From: Podocnemis expansa
Lineage: Eukaryota > Chordata > Testudines > Podocnemididae
NCBI GenBank assembly: GCA_007922195.1
Contig: ML682067.1
Coordinates: forward strand, 8,664,418-8,728,417
DNA: 64,000 bases
Reading direction: 5' to 3'
Shown: one piece after another, positions 1-10,739 of the stretch
Layout of the letters: each line of letters opens with the position of its first letter
Numbering within the stretch: the first letter of the stretch is position 1
The notes under the pieces: generated by a model
What the model saw: only the letters and a program-made list of their open reading frames with translations
What the model was told of the DNA's origin: nothing
Database searches by the model: none
Made by a program: the position numbers and the translations under genes

Positions 1-374
1 AAACAAAAAAAGGGGGTGCTGAGGGAAACCGGGAGGCAATGGCAGCTGGGGGGGGGTGTTGCCGTGGGGAGCTGGAGAGGCAACGGCGCGTGCCCCAGGC
101 AGCAGGGGGAATCCCGGGGCAGGGAAAAGGGGGAAGCCGCGGGGAGCAGCGGTGGGTAGAAAGAAAGCCGCAGGAAGCGGCAAGGGTGAAAAGCCATGGG
201 AAAGTGGCAAAGACGGGGGGGGTCGCGGGGAACGGCAAGGGTGAAGGGAAGGTTAGAGGAAGCAAGGAAAGTTCAAGGGAAAGCGGTGATGGACAAAGAA
301 AGAAAATCAGGTAGGAACAGTTTATTTAGGGGGATTGCAAAAGGGGGAAGGTAAGGCAACTCAATACAACTATG

Positions 375-540
375 CAACTCTAAGGGTCACAGCCACGGGG
401 AACAATCTCACAATCAGCAAACTAACAACGCAATTTCAATGGTAACAGATCAAGGGAGGCAATCTTTCAAACCAACTAACCGATACAACTCCAAGGGGCA
501 ACAAATCAAAGGGAACAGTCTTTCAAACTAGCAAACAAAC
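375..540. repeat. Degenerate ~55-bp tandem repeat, three clear units
   Basis: Units begin near 375, 431 and 486. Each follows the pattern CAACTCYAAGGG, then GGGAACAATCT-like, then CAAACTAAC-like sequence. Weaker continuations reach about 650. The period is 55-56 bp. It lies inside the minus-strand LTR/transcript-like unit. Confidence 0.5.
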
Positions 541-1042
541 TTAACACAACCCTAAAGCACCAAACCAAATGATACAATATTGCACACTATATTAACACTT
601 CTAAGGTTTACAAATTATACTTAAACCATGTTGCAACTTAGAATGGCACTTCTAAAGCAATAATAGAAGAGAGATGCAGCAATGGAGAGAAAGATACAAC
701 TCAATATAAGGCAGTGGCAAACATCTGAGACCTGGGAACTTTTAGAGCAGTGGGAAAGGAGATGCAGTAATCGGAGACAAATAAGGAAGGCAGAAAAAAA
801 ACACAAACAAGCCTGCTCTTAAGAGCTAGGGTTTGGTAGAGCTAAAGGAGAGAGCAATGGCAAGGCAGCAACACGAAAAGAAGGTAACTTTACTGAGGAA
901 GGCTGCAGGGGCAGGCTCTTACCAAAACCACCAGCAGCAGCCGAAGCATCACAGGCAAGAGAGAGAGAGACTCATTACTCAGCCGGCAGTTCAAACGTGG
1001 TATGCTCGGGGAAGAACTCATGAGCAGAGGAGGTCAGTGTCT

Positions 1043-1091
1043 GGGTGATCAGGCCAGGCAGGATGTCAGGAACTGTCCTGCCTGATCACCC
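1043..1091. repeat. Inverted repeat / hairpin
   Basis: The right arm (1076-1091) is the exact reverse complement of the left arm (1043-1063) apart from one 5-base bulge. The loop is 12 bases. It sits just downstream of the TATA-like sequence of the minus-strand unit. Confidence 0.6.
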
Positions 1092-1539
1092 CAAACTCAG
1101 GGTTTTTAAGCTGTTTTTCCCGCCAGTTCCCTGATTACAGGGAATGTGGGGAACAAAGGTGATTTGAGTCATGTCTTCAGTATTACAAAGGACCTTGCAG
1201 TTAGGCAGTACCCACCTACGCCGAGACAATGGGGTGACAACAGCCACCAAGTTAAGTTGGAGGGGCCATCTAGTTAAGATGAGGGGGCCATCTGCTCCCC
1301 TTACATTCCTTACATACGTAAGTGATGGGCCGGGAGGGGCGGCCATCAAATTAATTCAATGAGTTACGAACACTTACCACTAGTACAGAAGGAGGACAAT
1401 CTTCCCTCCTTTACAACCCCCCCCCCCCCATTCAAGGTGGGGAGATGTTGAGGTCCTAATAGTTGGGTGGCTAGCAACCAAGATGGATAAGGGGGAAGGC
1501 TAACAGAAGCCTCCCACGTACATATTGAAATTATTATGG

Positions 1540-1853
1540 CAGCAGTTCCCAAGCTTTTCCTTTATGAGGACCACTACATCGTCCTCAAAAGCTTTTGTGG
1601 ACCACCACATAAGCAAGCCATTTTAAACTTTTTTAACATAGCCTATGGCTGGCAGGAACCAAACTTGTATATCAGGAGGTATTAAAAATGCAGCTACTTC
1701 TAATCCTTTATTATGCTCACTCATGAACATATTGTACTCATGACAGTATGTTTACCTGCAGTGCATTTACCCACAGTAATCATCCCTCCCCCCCCCCCCC
1801 CCAACAGACTACCTGCAGTGTCCTCACAGACCACCAGAGGCTGGGAACCATTA
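1540..1853. mobile_element. hAT non-autonomous element (Zaphod-like)
   Basis: The left end reads CAGCAGTTCCCAAGCTTTTC and the right end carries GGCTGGGAACCATTA, a degenerate inverted pair typical of the 'cagnggttcccaaac' hAT relics. The flanks TATTATGG (1532-1539) and GATTATGG (1854-1861) match at 7 of 8 bases, as expected for the 8-bp hAT target duplication. There is no transposase frame. A long C-run (1788-1801) lies inside. Confidence 0.7.
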
Positions 1854-2303
1854 GATTATGGAATCACCTACACTGTATACTTTTATTTCCAAACAGTTAA
1901 GAATAACATTGTGGCCTAATAAAACAACATCTAGTATCTCCTGTCCTAGCCAGATGATAGCTTGTTTACAGCAACTATAGGTAGATCATCTTGGTTTATC
2001 AAAGTAAGACTAAGTGCTTCACAGACTTTACATTTTGCACAGGCATAATTTCACTCTTCGCTGAAATTAAGCCAAACTAGAGTTAGTGTTATTAGTTTGA
2101 GGAGGAACATAGCAGCTGTTTTGCAGCACAGTAAACCACTAATCAACAGATTAATCACAGAAAGTGAAGAACTTGCTCATCCTCCATTTCAAATGCATGA
2201 GAAATTTGGTAGGCAGACTGTTGCTACTCTAGTCAAAATATGTAACATGGAGAAACCATGCAGTTTTCATGCCACATACTCAGGACCTTGACATCCACCC
2301 AAA

Positions 2304-2596
2304 CAGGGCTGGACTTAGGAGCAGGTGCCCCAGGCAGCCAGTTGGAGTGTCAGGCTCAGGATCCTGTTTTTGTTTTTTGCAACAAAAGTGGAAGTGGACT
2401 GTTTGAAATAAAATATTTTACAGATCCTAGTGTGCAAATTTTTATTCTTATATAACAGGGATGAATCTCATGCAAATTGCACCTCAAAGTTGTGAAAAGA
2501 GCTACAAAGGTAATAAAAAATAAGGTCCTCAAAATATAACAAACTGGGGGAGATGACTCTTTGCCTGGGGCGCCATGTGGTCTAGGGCCAGCCCTG
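2304..2596. mobile_element. hAT non-autonomous element (CAGGGCTGG ends)
   Basis: It starts CAGGGCTGGACTTAGG and ends GGGCCAGCCCTG, a clear terminal inverted repeat. Subterminal GCCCCAGGC and GCCTGGGGC also mirror each other. The flanking octamers match at only 5 of 8 bases, so the target duplication is eroded. No coding capacity. Confidence 0.65.
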
Positions 2597-3705
2597 CAAC
2601 CAGCAGCATGTTGCCCTCACTATCATGTTGGGCTATTGATTCTGTATTGACTCAGAAGAAAACCACCTGCTGAATCACTGATTCAGTTTCTTGTAGAACT
2701 GGGTTTTTTTTTCCTTGAAAGTTCCTCATAACTATATGGTTTAGCTTTTAAGATCTAATGCCATTACATGATGGTGGCTTAACAGATCACTCCATAAAAT
2801 GAAAAGAATGAGAAAGAAGGCAAAAGACCTTTGATATTTCCAGTGAAGGAACTGCTTTATACTGTGGCCAGGGCCAGCTGTGTTGGCTTGATCCACTCCC
2901 AGAAATGCTGTTTCTTTCGGCAGCAGAGAGCTTCTGTGTTGTGAATGGTTGGCCATGCTGCCAACTGTGTCTCAATATAGAAAATATTGAGAACCCCTGC
3001 TCTCTAAGGCAGAGAATGTACCCTGAACAATCCTGACCAGTGCCTCTTTGTACTACTTTTATACATACATAAAACATTCCAATGATAATAGTTAAGCTGA
3101 GTTTTTACTCGTCTTTCCTCTCTCTGAGTACAAACCTATGAATCTTCAACTCCCATCATAGCTGCAAGCCTATTTCCACAGAGACAAAGGAGTTTAAGAA
3201 TATTATTGAAAACTTTCAAGCTGATTTATTGTCACAAGAGACAAATCAAATCATGTTTATCTTACTTTTCTTGAAGTAAACACTTTTATGATGCTGTTAT
3301 AAGTTAGGTTCCTTCCTTGCAAGATCATGCCCTGTTGACAGCATCTGTAAACATGAAATGTGGTTTTGGCCTGTAGTATATTGGAGACAGGTTGTTCTTT
3401 TTTGTTTTCATCAGGGATAACTTGCTAAAGAAGCCCTCCCTTCTGGAACCTGCAATCGGTATCAAGATGAAAATCCTTAGAGTGATACAGATCCATGAGA
3501 AAAGTCTTGTTAACAAACTAAAATTACTTTTCCAATTAATGTCTCCCTCGGCTTGTTTAAATTACAAATTTATCCAATGAAATTCTCTTTTATCAAATCT
3601 CTTGGATACTATTTTGATCATTCTTGAGTTTTTGTGATAATAGAATTGATATTTATAATTAGATTCCAAATAAATGAAAATGTGCTGTTAGTTTTTTTCA
3701 GCTGC
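2597..3705. other. No feature recognised
   Basis: AT-rich unique-looking sequence. Short open frames on both strands (for example 2741-3077 minus) overlap one another and have no recognisable domain. I see no repeat boundary or splice-flanked exon. Confidence 0.4.
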
Positions 3706-4273
3706 TTCAAACTTAGAGAATCAAGGTGGGTGAGGTAATATCTTTTGTTGGACCAACTTCTGTTGGTTGGAGAGACAAGTTTTCAAGCTTCCACACAGTG
3801 CTTCAGGCTTGGGAACTTAATCAGCGTGTCACAGCAAAATACAAGATGAAACAGATCGTTTAATGTACATAGTTAATACATATTTCAAGGAACCATTCAA
3901 GGTGAGGTGGTAAAGTAAAATCCCTCCAGTCACAGGGGACAAAAAAAAAAGAGGATGAAGAAAAAGCAACTAGGTGCCACAGTTGTTAGCGAATTATGGA
4001 TTGTTTAATAAGTTAGAAATCCACTGTCTGTCTTCAGCCCATGATTTTTAGTGTCTAGTAAAATTATGAATTGATCTTTTTTAATTGTTGTGAAGGTTTC
4101 CTTTGAGGATGAGGACTGATAGGTCAGATATAGAGGTAATCATTTTGTGAAAAGTGTTCACCCACAGGTAATATGGTGTTTGGTCTTTTATCATTCTCCT
4201 GTGTGAGTTAATTCAACAGCATACTGATTGTCTGATTTCACTCACACAGTTGCTGTTAGGGAATTTAGTACAC
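3706..4273 (-). mobile_element. 5'-truncated Penelope-like element, tail type B
   Basis: On the minus strand the sequence reads into the end of a GIY-YIG endonuclease. The frame ending near 4270-4080 gives pieces such as CVSEIRQS, INSHRRMIKD and DLSVLILKGNL, which match the PLE block YVGETRQS...INSHRRMIKD...DLSVLILKGNL. The conserved Tyr and Gly are replaced (Y to C, G to S) and there are stops, so it is dead. The 3' UTR then runs to the GGTGGGTGAGG-type terminus at 3706-3735. The copy is broken at its 5' side directly against a second PLE tail at 4275. Confidence 0.75.
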
Positions 4274-4274
4274 T

Positions 4275-4405
4275 GATCCAAAGGGGCAGCCATGTTAGTC
4301 TAGTTCAGCAAAACAAGGAGTCCTGTGGCAATTTAAAGACTAACAAATTTATTTATTGCATGAGCTTTTGTGAGAGGAAAATCCCACTTCATCAGACAGT
4401 TTTTT
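4275..4405 (-). mobile_element. PLE 3'-tail copy, type A
   Basis: The diagnostic blocks are all present: AGTCTAGTTCAGCAAAAC, AGGAGTCCTGTGGC, GACTAACAAATTTATTTATT and ATCCCACTTCATCAGA. In reverse complement they match the 3' end of the PLE at 61085-63301. It is a 5'-truncated insertion of about 130 bp. Confidence 0.75.
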
Positions 4406-7293
4406 GTTTTGTTTTGTTTTTACTGAGTGCAACACAGCTGAAAACATCTATGGTAGGACAGCATTCCTACCTGCTTCAGCACTGAGACTCACCCTCCAAA
4501 AGTAGAAATCACTGAGCTATGTGGAACTTGAAGAGACTGACCCACAGAGGTAATAGTAAAGAAGCAGGTGGTACTGGAAGCTCGTGTACAGCAGAGCACT
4601 GGCAAGGCATCTAGCAGGTGATTGGCAAAGCAGCCCATGGAGCAACAAGTGACTAGCAGGGCAGCCGGTTGAGTGGCGAATGAGTGGTGGTGACGGCTGG
4701 TGGGGCAAGCCTAAGTGCCTTCTTCCTGCTATGCGTTCCCACCCCTCTCCCAGCCATAGTGGGAGATGAATTCATTTATATGGACTCCTGAACTCTAGGC
4801 ATTGACCAAGGACAATTATTGTGAGTGTGGCATGGGGGAGAAAGAGATGCAAGGCAGAGGACACAATTCAGTGTACTCTGGGGTATTAGTTTTGCTCATG
4901 GTTTTATGTTTATGAATCCTGCTTGAGCCATTTTCCAAATTAATGCTGAGCAACTTCCCTCCTTTCATTAAACAGTCTCCTTTCTACACTTAGACTCTGC
5001 TTGTGAACGGAAATACCACTTTTTGGAAGCACCTGGCCTGAGGGGTGCACATATTTCAGGTGCCTAGATGGGAATACGAGCCAGCTTTCTGTTGTATTGT
5101 TGAAAGGTACCCTGGATGTTAAACCTGGCCCTTGTTGATGCCAACACAAACTGGCAGAAGGGTTACATAGATAAGTGTTTCTAAAGTAATATAAATATCA
5201 ACCCTGAACTCGGTTTCTTGGTTTTCATGGTCAAACATAATCATGCTACCCTCATCAGGGAATATTTTTCTCTTTCTGACTCGTTCTTCTTAAAATCGTG
5301 TTCAGGGCCCAGGGCCAGCTGCTACATGTTCTGACACATCAAGAATCTGATGTCAAGATTCTCAGAGGTGTTCCTCTTCATTTAAAAGTGATTTTATCAG
5401 CCTTGATTCTTCATCAAGTGTAAGCTCACAGTTGTGAAGTAAACAACTTATGTTTTTGATGGCCTATGAGGCTTTACATGAGAAAGTGGGCAGTGAAACA
5501 AATTTGAAACGTTTTAACTATTCAGACAAAAAGTACACACTGTTGCGTAAAGCCAAAGACAAGAGCCATTCTTCCTTTAATTTCACCAAAACTTGCAGCA
5601 TTTCCCTTTTTTTGGTGGGGGTAGGGGTTTCACTGCTTCAGTTCCTGCATTCCACTGAGCCTGGGACATATTATGCAATGAAGTGTTTGTAACTTCCTTT
5701 AGAATTTTCCATCAGGCAGGACAAGAACTGAACAAGTCTGCTGATGGACTGGTCAGGGAGACAAATCATTTCCTACTTCTGCTTATTTCTGTTGAAATAC
5801 AAATAACCCTTAATTTTATTCCTGTCACAGAAGTGTTCTATATTTGGCACTGTAGCCCACCTTTTTAATAAAAATATAAGTTTATTGAAGCTGGAGCACC
5901 TTACGGAGCTTAGTAATAAATAAAGGTTAATGCCATTCAAGTATTATGACACATTTTGCACACAGAAAGGCCCTCAGCCCCACATGGATTCCAACACACT
6001 GTTTACAAATATTTTCCCCATTTTCTGAATTTTATTGTCTTTCGAATTCATATGTAAGCAGTAGCTGCAGAGTACCATGTAGAATGGTGGTGGGATATGG
6101 CTCCCTCCCTAGTCAGACCACTGTAATTCCCCACCTGTAATTCCACTTCCATTCTCAGACGTGCCCAATCCCACCAGGAGCCTGACCTCCCAACCCATAA
6201 GCCCTTATGGCCCACCACATCCCGGGAACCTCAGTCTTTAAGGGACCTCCTGAGAGCTCCTCCCTTCCTCACCCCACTCCTATCTTACCATACCCCTTCC
6301 TGCTGGAAAGCCTCACCCTGGGTGACACATCTGTCCTGCTTCCCAGCCAGTCCCCACTGTTGACAGGGGCCTCTGTAGATTCAGCAGCTGGCAGATGAGA
6401 GTTGGCACATGGCATGCTGCAGCCACTCTAACTATAGTGGAGGTGTGACCCCATGTGTATGGTTGCAGCACCACTCACTCAAATTTGGCCCAACCACCAG
6501 GCCCCATCACGACAAGAGGGGCAGCTGAACCAAACTTGAGCATCACTAGAACTCCATATGCTAAATCAAAATGCAACATTTCAGTTTCCCCAGACCAAAA
6601 AGCAGTTGGGCCATGGCCGATGAGGCCCACCCTGGCTCTGCATCCTATGGTATGTATATTTGGGTTGTACACAGTAGACATGTTTCATCTAATAAGTATA
6701 TTGCTCCAAGTGTTTGGAGGCCCTCTCAAATGGACTATCCGTTTTGCCCTCCCCCACCACCACCATGTGGCCCTGACTCCCATTCAAATTATTCTCTTTA
6801 AATAGTATTTCTATTTTCATTTTGTCTTCAGTAAATGTAATATAATTCTCCTGTTCTTCTCTTAGCCCAATTTATATGGTTAAAAAAGTATATTCTGAGT
6901 CAATAGCAGGAAAGTCTAAATGTTGTTACCTTTTTGACACAACTGGTTGACCAATATTTGGAATCTTCTGAGTTGTCTCTGTTAGGAGAAATTAATGATA
7001 GAGTCAAATATTTTATTAGAACAGTCCTATTTAGTTCCAAAGAATGCACACAAAGTCTTATTCTCCGCAAAACAGCAGGATCGAACATCAGGAGGCATTT
7101 TTCTTGCTCACAGTCCTAAGCCCTTCTCTCCAGCCGGCACTCTTCCAAAAGCACTCTCTTGGATTTCTCTCAGTCACACTACAAGTACTTCTCATGGAGC
7201 CACCTTGCTTTGTAGCTCATGGACACACATAGCTGCACCAGTTAAACACCAGCCCTTGCTTTTATTATCAGTCCCCAATGAAACCACTTAGCC
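4406..7293. other. No gene recognised in 2.9 kb
   Basis: Mixed AT-rich sequence with many short overlapping frames on both strands and no domain I recognise. A stretch at 6100-6800 is richer in C and contains CCCCACCACCACC-type runs, but no exon with good splice sites stood out. Confidence 0.35.
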
Positions 7294-7457
7294 CAGTGAT
7301 TTTCAAACTATGGGTTGGAACCCCACACTGGGTCACAGCACCTCCTGCTGCCACCACTGAAAGACTGAAGTGAATGGCTCAAAGATGTAATTTTGGGGTC
7401 ATGGGTATAGATGACTTTTTCAACTGGTTCCCCAGGAAAAAAATTTCAAAACCACCA
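7294..7457. mobile_element. hAT non-autonomous element (CAGTGATTTTCAAAC ends)
   Basis: The left end CAGTGATTTTCAAACTATGG pairs with the right end AATTTCAAAACCACCA. Flanks ACTTAGCC (7286-7293) and ACAAAGCC (7458-7465) agree at 6 of 8 bases. At 164 bp it is a typical short relic. Confidence 0.6.
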
Positions 7458-7535
7458 ACAAAGCCTACACGGCCCATTCTCTGTCCAGGCCTTGGGTGAG
7501 CTTTCCATTGTTTCTGCTGTCAATAAGCAAATGTG

Positions 7536-7655
7536 TTGTTGTAGTCGTGTTATTCCCAGGAAATTAGAGAGACAAGGTGGGTGAGGATTTATTTTTTTAT
7601 TCTATCAGCTTTTGTTGGTGAGAGAGACAAGCTTTCCAGCCATGTTTTCAGTTTT
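7536..7655 (-). mobile_element. PLE 3'-tail copy, type B
   Basis: It carries TTGTAGTCGTGTTATTCCCAG, AGAGACAAGGTGGGTGAGG and TGTTGGTGAGAGAGACAAGCTT in order. This is the same terminus as the copy at 3706 and the plus-strand copy at 44527. Heavily 5'-truncated. Confidence 0.65.
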
Positions 7656-7966
7656 GTGATTGCTACAGACCAATGCGTTCTAGCACAGCAACATCCTCCT
7701 GGTGCTTCCTTTATAATGGGATTGGGTTTCAAGGCTTTAAAAAAACCACAATATCTATTTTACAGTTGTGGGCTGCCACAAAAATGTTCACAGACAAGGA
7801 ACTGAAATTACGGATCAGGTTTTTCCTCCCCAGTTAGGATATTTATTAAAATGTTAGATCGTTGATACAGCATACAGGAGTCATGTCTCTTTGCACATTT
7901 AGAAAGAACTTTACATATTATGAGGGCTACCTCAAAAAGTACCACATGCAGCATTAATGCCAAGTT

Positions 7967-8160
7967 CCAAAGGGGCAGCTGTCTTAGTCTAGTAAAGCAA
8001 GGAGTCTTGTGGCACTTAAAAGACTAACAGATTTATTTATCTCATGAGCTTTCGTGGGAGAATATCCCACTTCATCAGACACTTTGAAGAGGGAGAACTT
8101 ACAAAATTGGATGAAAATAAATGCCCATTAAGTGAGCTGCAGTCGGGTTACAGATAGTAA
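7967..8160 (-). mobile_element. PLE 3'-tail copy, type A
   Basis: It contains CCAAAGGGGCAGC, AGGAGTCTTGTGGCACTT, GACTAACAGATTTATTTAT and ATATCCCACTTCATCAGA. It extends about 70 bp further into the PLE 3' UTR (ATGAAAATAAATGC), matching the plus-strand UTR near 63160. Confidence 0.7.
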
Positions 8161-8781
8161 CAGCTTCAAAAGCTAGGACAGTCTATATTTTCCCAGGAAC
8201 TGCAATTCCCATTAATTCTCTACTTGCAAGTCACTCAACACAGGGATTATTTGTCAGGTCTCCTCCTAAAATATTTTCTGTCAGGACTCTGAACTCTTCT
8301 TGATCAGTGGAAAATTCCATGTCCTTGCATAAACTGTAGTATTGTGTTTCATTGGTTCGGTACTACTCTGTACTATGCTAGTTAGAAATTTGCAAACAAT
8401 GCCCTTGCAGACTGGAATAATTCCAAAACATTTAGTGGGCTTTTTAGTCAATCTTCCTTTGTATAATGAATGAAGAATGCAAGTGTAACTACTATTCACA
8501 AAAGCAGTATTGTGAGACAGTGATGGCTCAAGTGCTGGTTGACTGGTTGTCCAGTGCACAGTATAACATTCTATTTTACAGATGAGTTTTTGGGGGTTTT
8601 TGTCAGTGTGTTCTTTTACATCTTCCAAGAGAGAGACATCTATATAGGTAGACAAATCTTTGAGATTAGCTGAATAAATATAAAAAAAAATCTGTGAAAA
8701 CTGTACAAGTTTATTTTGTTCATTGAAATAATGTTAATCTGGTTGAATTCTTTGTAGGTAATACATGTATGTGTAATACAT

Positions 8782-8973
8782 CAGTGGTTTTCAAACTTTT
8801 TTTCCTCAGGACCCAGTTGAAAAAAAAACCTCATTCATGCCTGAAACCCAACAATTACATCTTTGAGCAATGCATTTCAGTCTTTTGGCGGCAGCAGCAG
8901 GGGGTGCCACGACCCAGTGCCTGGAGGTCTGCGACTCAGTACTGGGTCCTGACTCTAAGTTTGAAAACCATTG
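8782..8973. mobile_element. hAT non-autonomous element
   Basis: It starts CAGTGGTTTTCAAACTTTTT and ends AGTTTGAAAACCATTG, a good inverted pair. Target duplication TAATACAT (8774-8781) versus CAATACAT (8974-8981), 7 of 8. A second member of the family seen at 7294-7457. Confidence 0.75.
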
Positions 8974-9811
8974 CAATACATTGTAATTTAGCCTAATAAA
9001 TGTGCCTGTAATTTGGATAAGCAACACCATCTGGACTACTACTATGTCACAAAATGCAGCATGATAACAAAATGCTCAGATTAAACCTGGTTGGGAGAAT
9101 CAGGTAAGACATTTTCACAATGTTGCAGTCGTACCCCTCCCCCCAACACCTTTAAAAATTTCTACTCTGATCAAAAATGAGAAATTTTCTGTCAGTTATT
9201 TTACTAATATTATTATTTCAAAATTCTAAAAGAACTCTAATGTGGATACTGTAAGGAAAGAGAAATAAATGTCTGCCTAACAACAAGAGCGGTGGAGCCA
9301 ATCACACCTTCCTATGGAAGCAATGCGAGGAAGGACAGTCATGTGGTTAAAATAATGGACCATGAAGAGGTTCTATATACCTTAATTCCCAATCAGTAAA
9401 ATGGGGATATTATGTCCTTTCTCCCAAACTTTGCCTTTTTCCCCCTCTATTTACTCTGTAATCTCTCTGGGGCAGGGAATCATTCTGATTCTTTTTCTAA
9501 ATCGGGCACAACACAGTGGGTCCTTGATCTTCATCAGGACTTCTACCATATTATGACCATGATGGCAGAGAAAGAGGAAGGAGGCTTGAGGGGAGAACCT
9601 CTGCTAAACGATGTTTTAATTAAACATTACTCTGTAATTGTTTTCCTTTTCTTTTTTAATTACTTCCTATTGGGGACCAATCTTACTCATGTCTGCAAAT
9701 CAACTGAACTCAGCTGGACTGTTACAGTGCTATAAAAATGAGGAGGCTATGCAACACTTGGTTCAGTAAAAGAAGGAGAATTTAGTCCATAGCTAGAATG
9801 TAACTACTCCC

Positions 9812-9946
9812 TATAAATTCTTTGAGCCAGAGGCTGTCTTTTCATTCTGCACTTGTACAACACTTAGCACAATGGGATCCTGGTCTAGGAATGAGGTCTG
9901 AAGGTGCAATGCTAATACAAATATTATTATTATTATTATTTTTCTC
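9812..9946 (+). repeat. Old amniote SINE/LINE-tail fragment with (ATT)n end
   Basis: It reads TTCTTTGAGCCAGAGGCTGT, then TGTACAACACTTAGCACAAT, GGGATCCTGGTC, and ends in CAAATATTATTATTATTATT. This matches the widespread amniote repeat with 'cagcgcctagcacaatggggtcctggtcc' and an ATT tail. Related fragments lie at 9463-9535, 12385-12410, 22032-22125 and 30098-30235. Confidence 0.5.
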
Positions 9947-10230
9947 TTTCATGTGAGGGTAAGAATTGTGCTACTACCGTAGCTTCTGCTGAACCTCATG
10001 TTATCCGCTGCAAGAATGGTTACAGCTGTTACATTTATTTAGTTCTGCACAAACTGGAACTTCTGCCTCCAGCCACTAGCAAGCACTGGTAGTATGTAAT
10101 ATACCCTTCCATGACTCAGATCTGCCAACCAGAAAAATAGTGAGTGAGGCTGCTTCATTCTTGGAAGAGAAAAGATTTCAACAACACACTAAGTTCCTTT
10201 AGATGTGAACATAAAAATCTTTGACAAAGT

Positions 10231-10449
10231 AAGTTCCAAAGGGATAGCCTTGTCACTCTAGTTCACCAAAACAAACAGAGTCCAGTGGCACTTTAAATGA
10301 CTAACAAATGTATATATTGAATGATCTTTGGTGGGCGAAAATCCCACTTTGTCAGATGCTTACAGATGAACGGGAGAAAAATAAATGCAGGGAAGTGTAA
10401 GTCACAGAATCAGGATAAGACTATTACAGCCAATCAAAGCAGTTGTTTA
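10231..10449 (-). mobile_element. PLE 3' copy, left arm of an inverted pair
   Basis: Type A tail in minus orientation with AGTCCAGTGGCACTTTAAAT and AAATCCCACTTTGTCAGATG, extending through the UTR (AAATAAATGCAGGGAAGTGT) to CAATCAAAGCAGTTGTT. Its inner end faces an oppositely oriented copy 94 bp away. Confidence 0.75.
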
Positions 10450-10542
10450 GGTTTAAACAATGGAGAACAGAATATTACATATTGCATATTAATATTGCAT
10501 ATTACTCACTTCCCTGTAAGATGCTTTTCTCCACCATTTGAA

Positions 10543-10735
10543 TAACAACTGCTTTGATTGGCTGTAACAGTCATATCCTGATCCTATGATTTACACTTCC
10601 CTGCATTTATTTTCCTCCCATTCATTTGTAAGCATCTAATGAAGTGGCATTTTCTCTCACAAAAGCTCATGCAACAAATAAGGTTGTTAGTCTTTAAAAG
10701 TGCCACTAGACTCCTTGTTTGTTTGACAAAATGTT
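10543..10735 (+). mobile_element. PLE 3' copy, right arm of an inverted pair
   Basis: Plus-strand copy starting AACAACTGCTTTGATTGGCT and ending in GTCTTTAAAAGTGCCACTAG ACTCCTTGTTTG. It is the reverse complement of the copy at 10231-10449 over nearly its whole length. The two together could fold into a stem of about 190 bp with a 94-bp loop. Confidence 0.75.
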
Positions 10736-10739
10736 TCAG

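Larger units (their letters stand above)
1..1345 (-). mobile_element. LTR-like or transcript-like unit, minus strand (unassigned)
   Basis: Read on the minus strand, this stretch has the order of a retroelement LTR or non-coding transcript. There is a TATA-like CTTAAAAACC near 1101-1110, a strong hairpin just downstream (1043-1091), a long pyrimidine-rich middle, and an AATAAA signal at 321-326. The part at 1-300 is very purine-rich on the plus strand and carries no convincing protein. I cannot identify the family or the true ends, and the 780-bp distance from TATA to AATAAA is long for an LTR. A lncRNA end or an unclassified repeat are alternatives. Short open frames here (such as 39-314 plus) reflect base composition. 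Confidence 0.25.
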
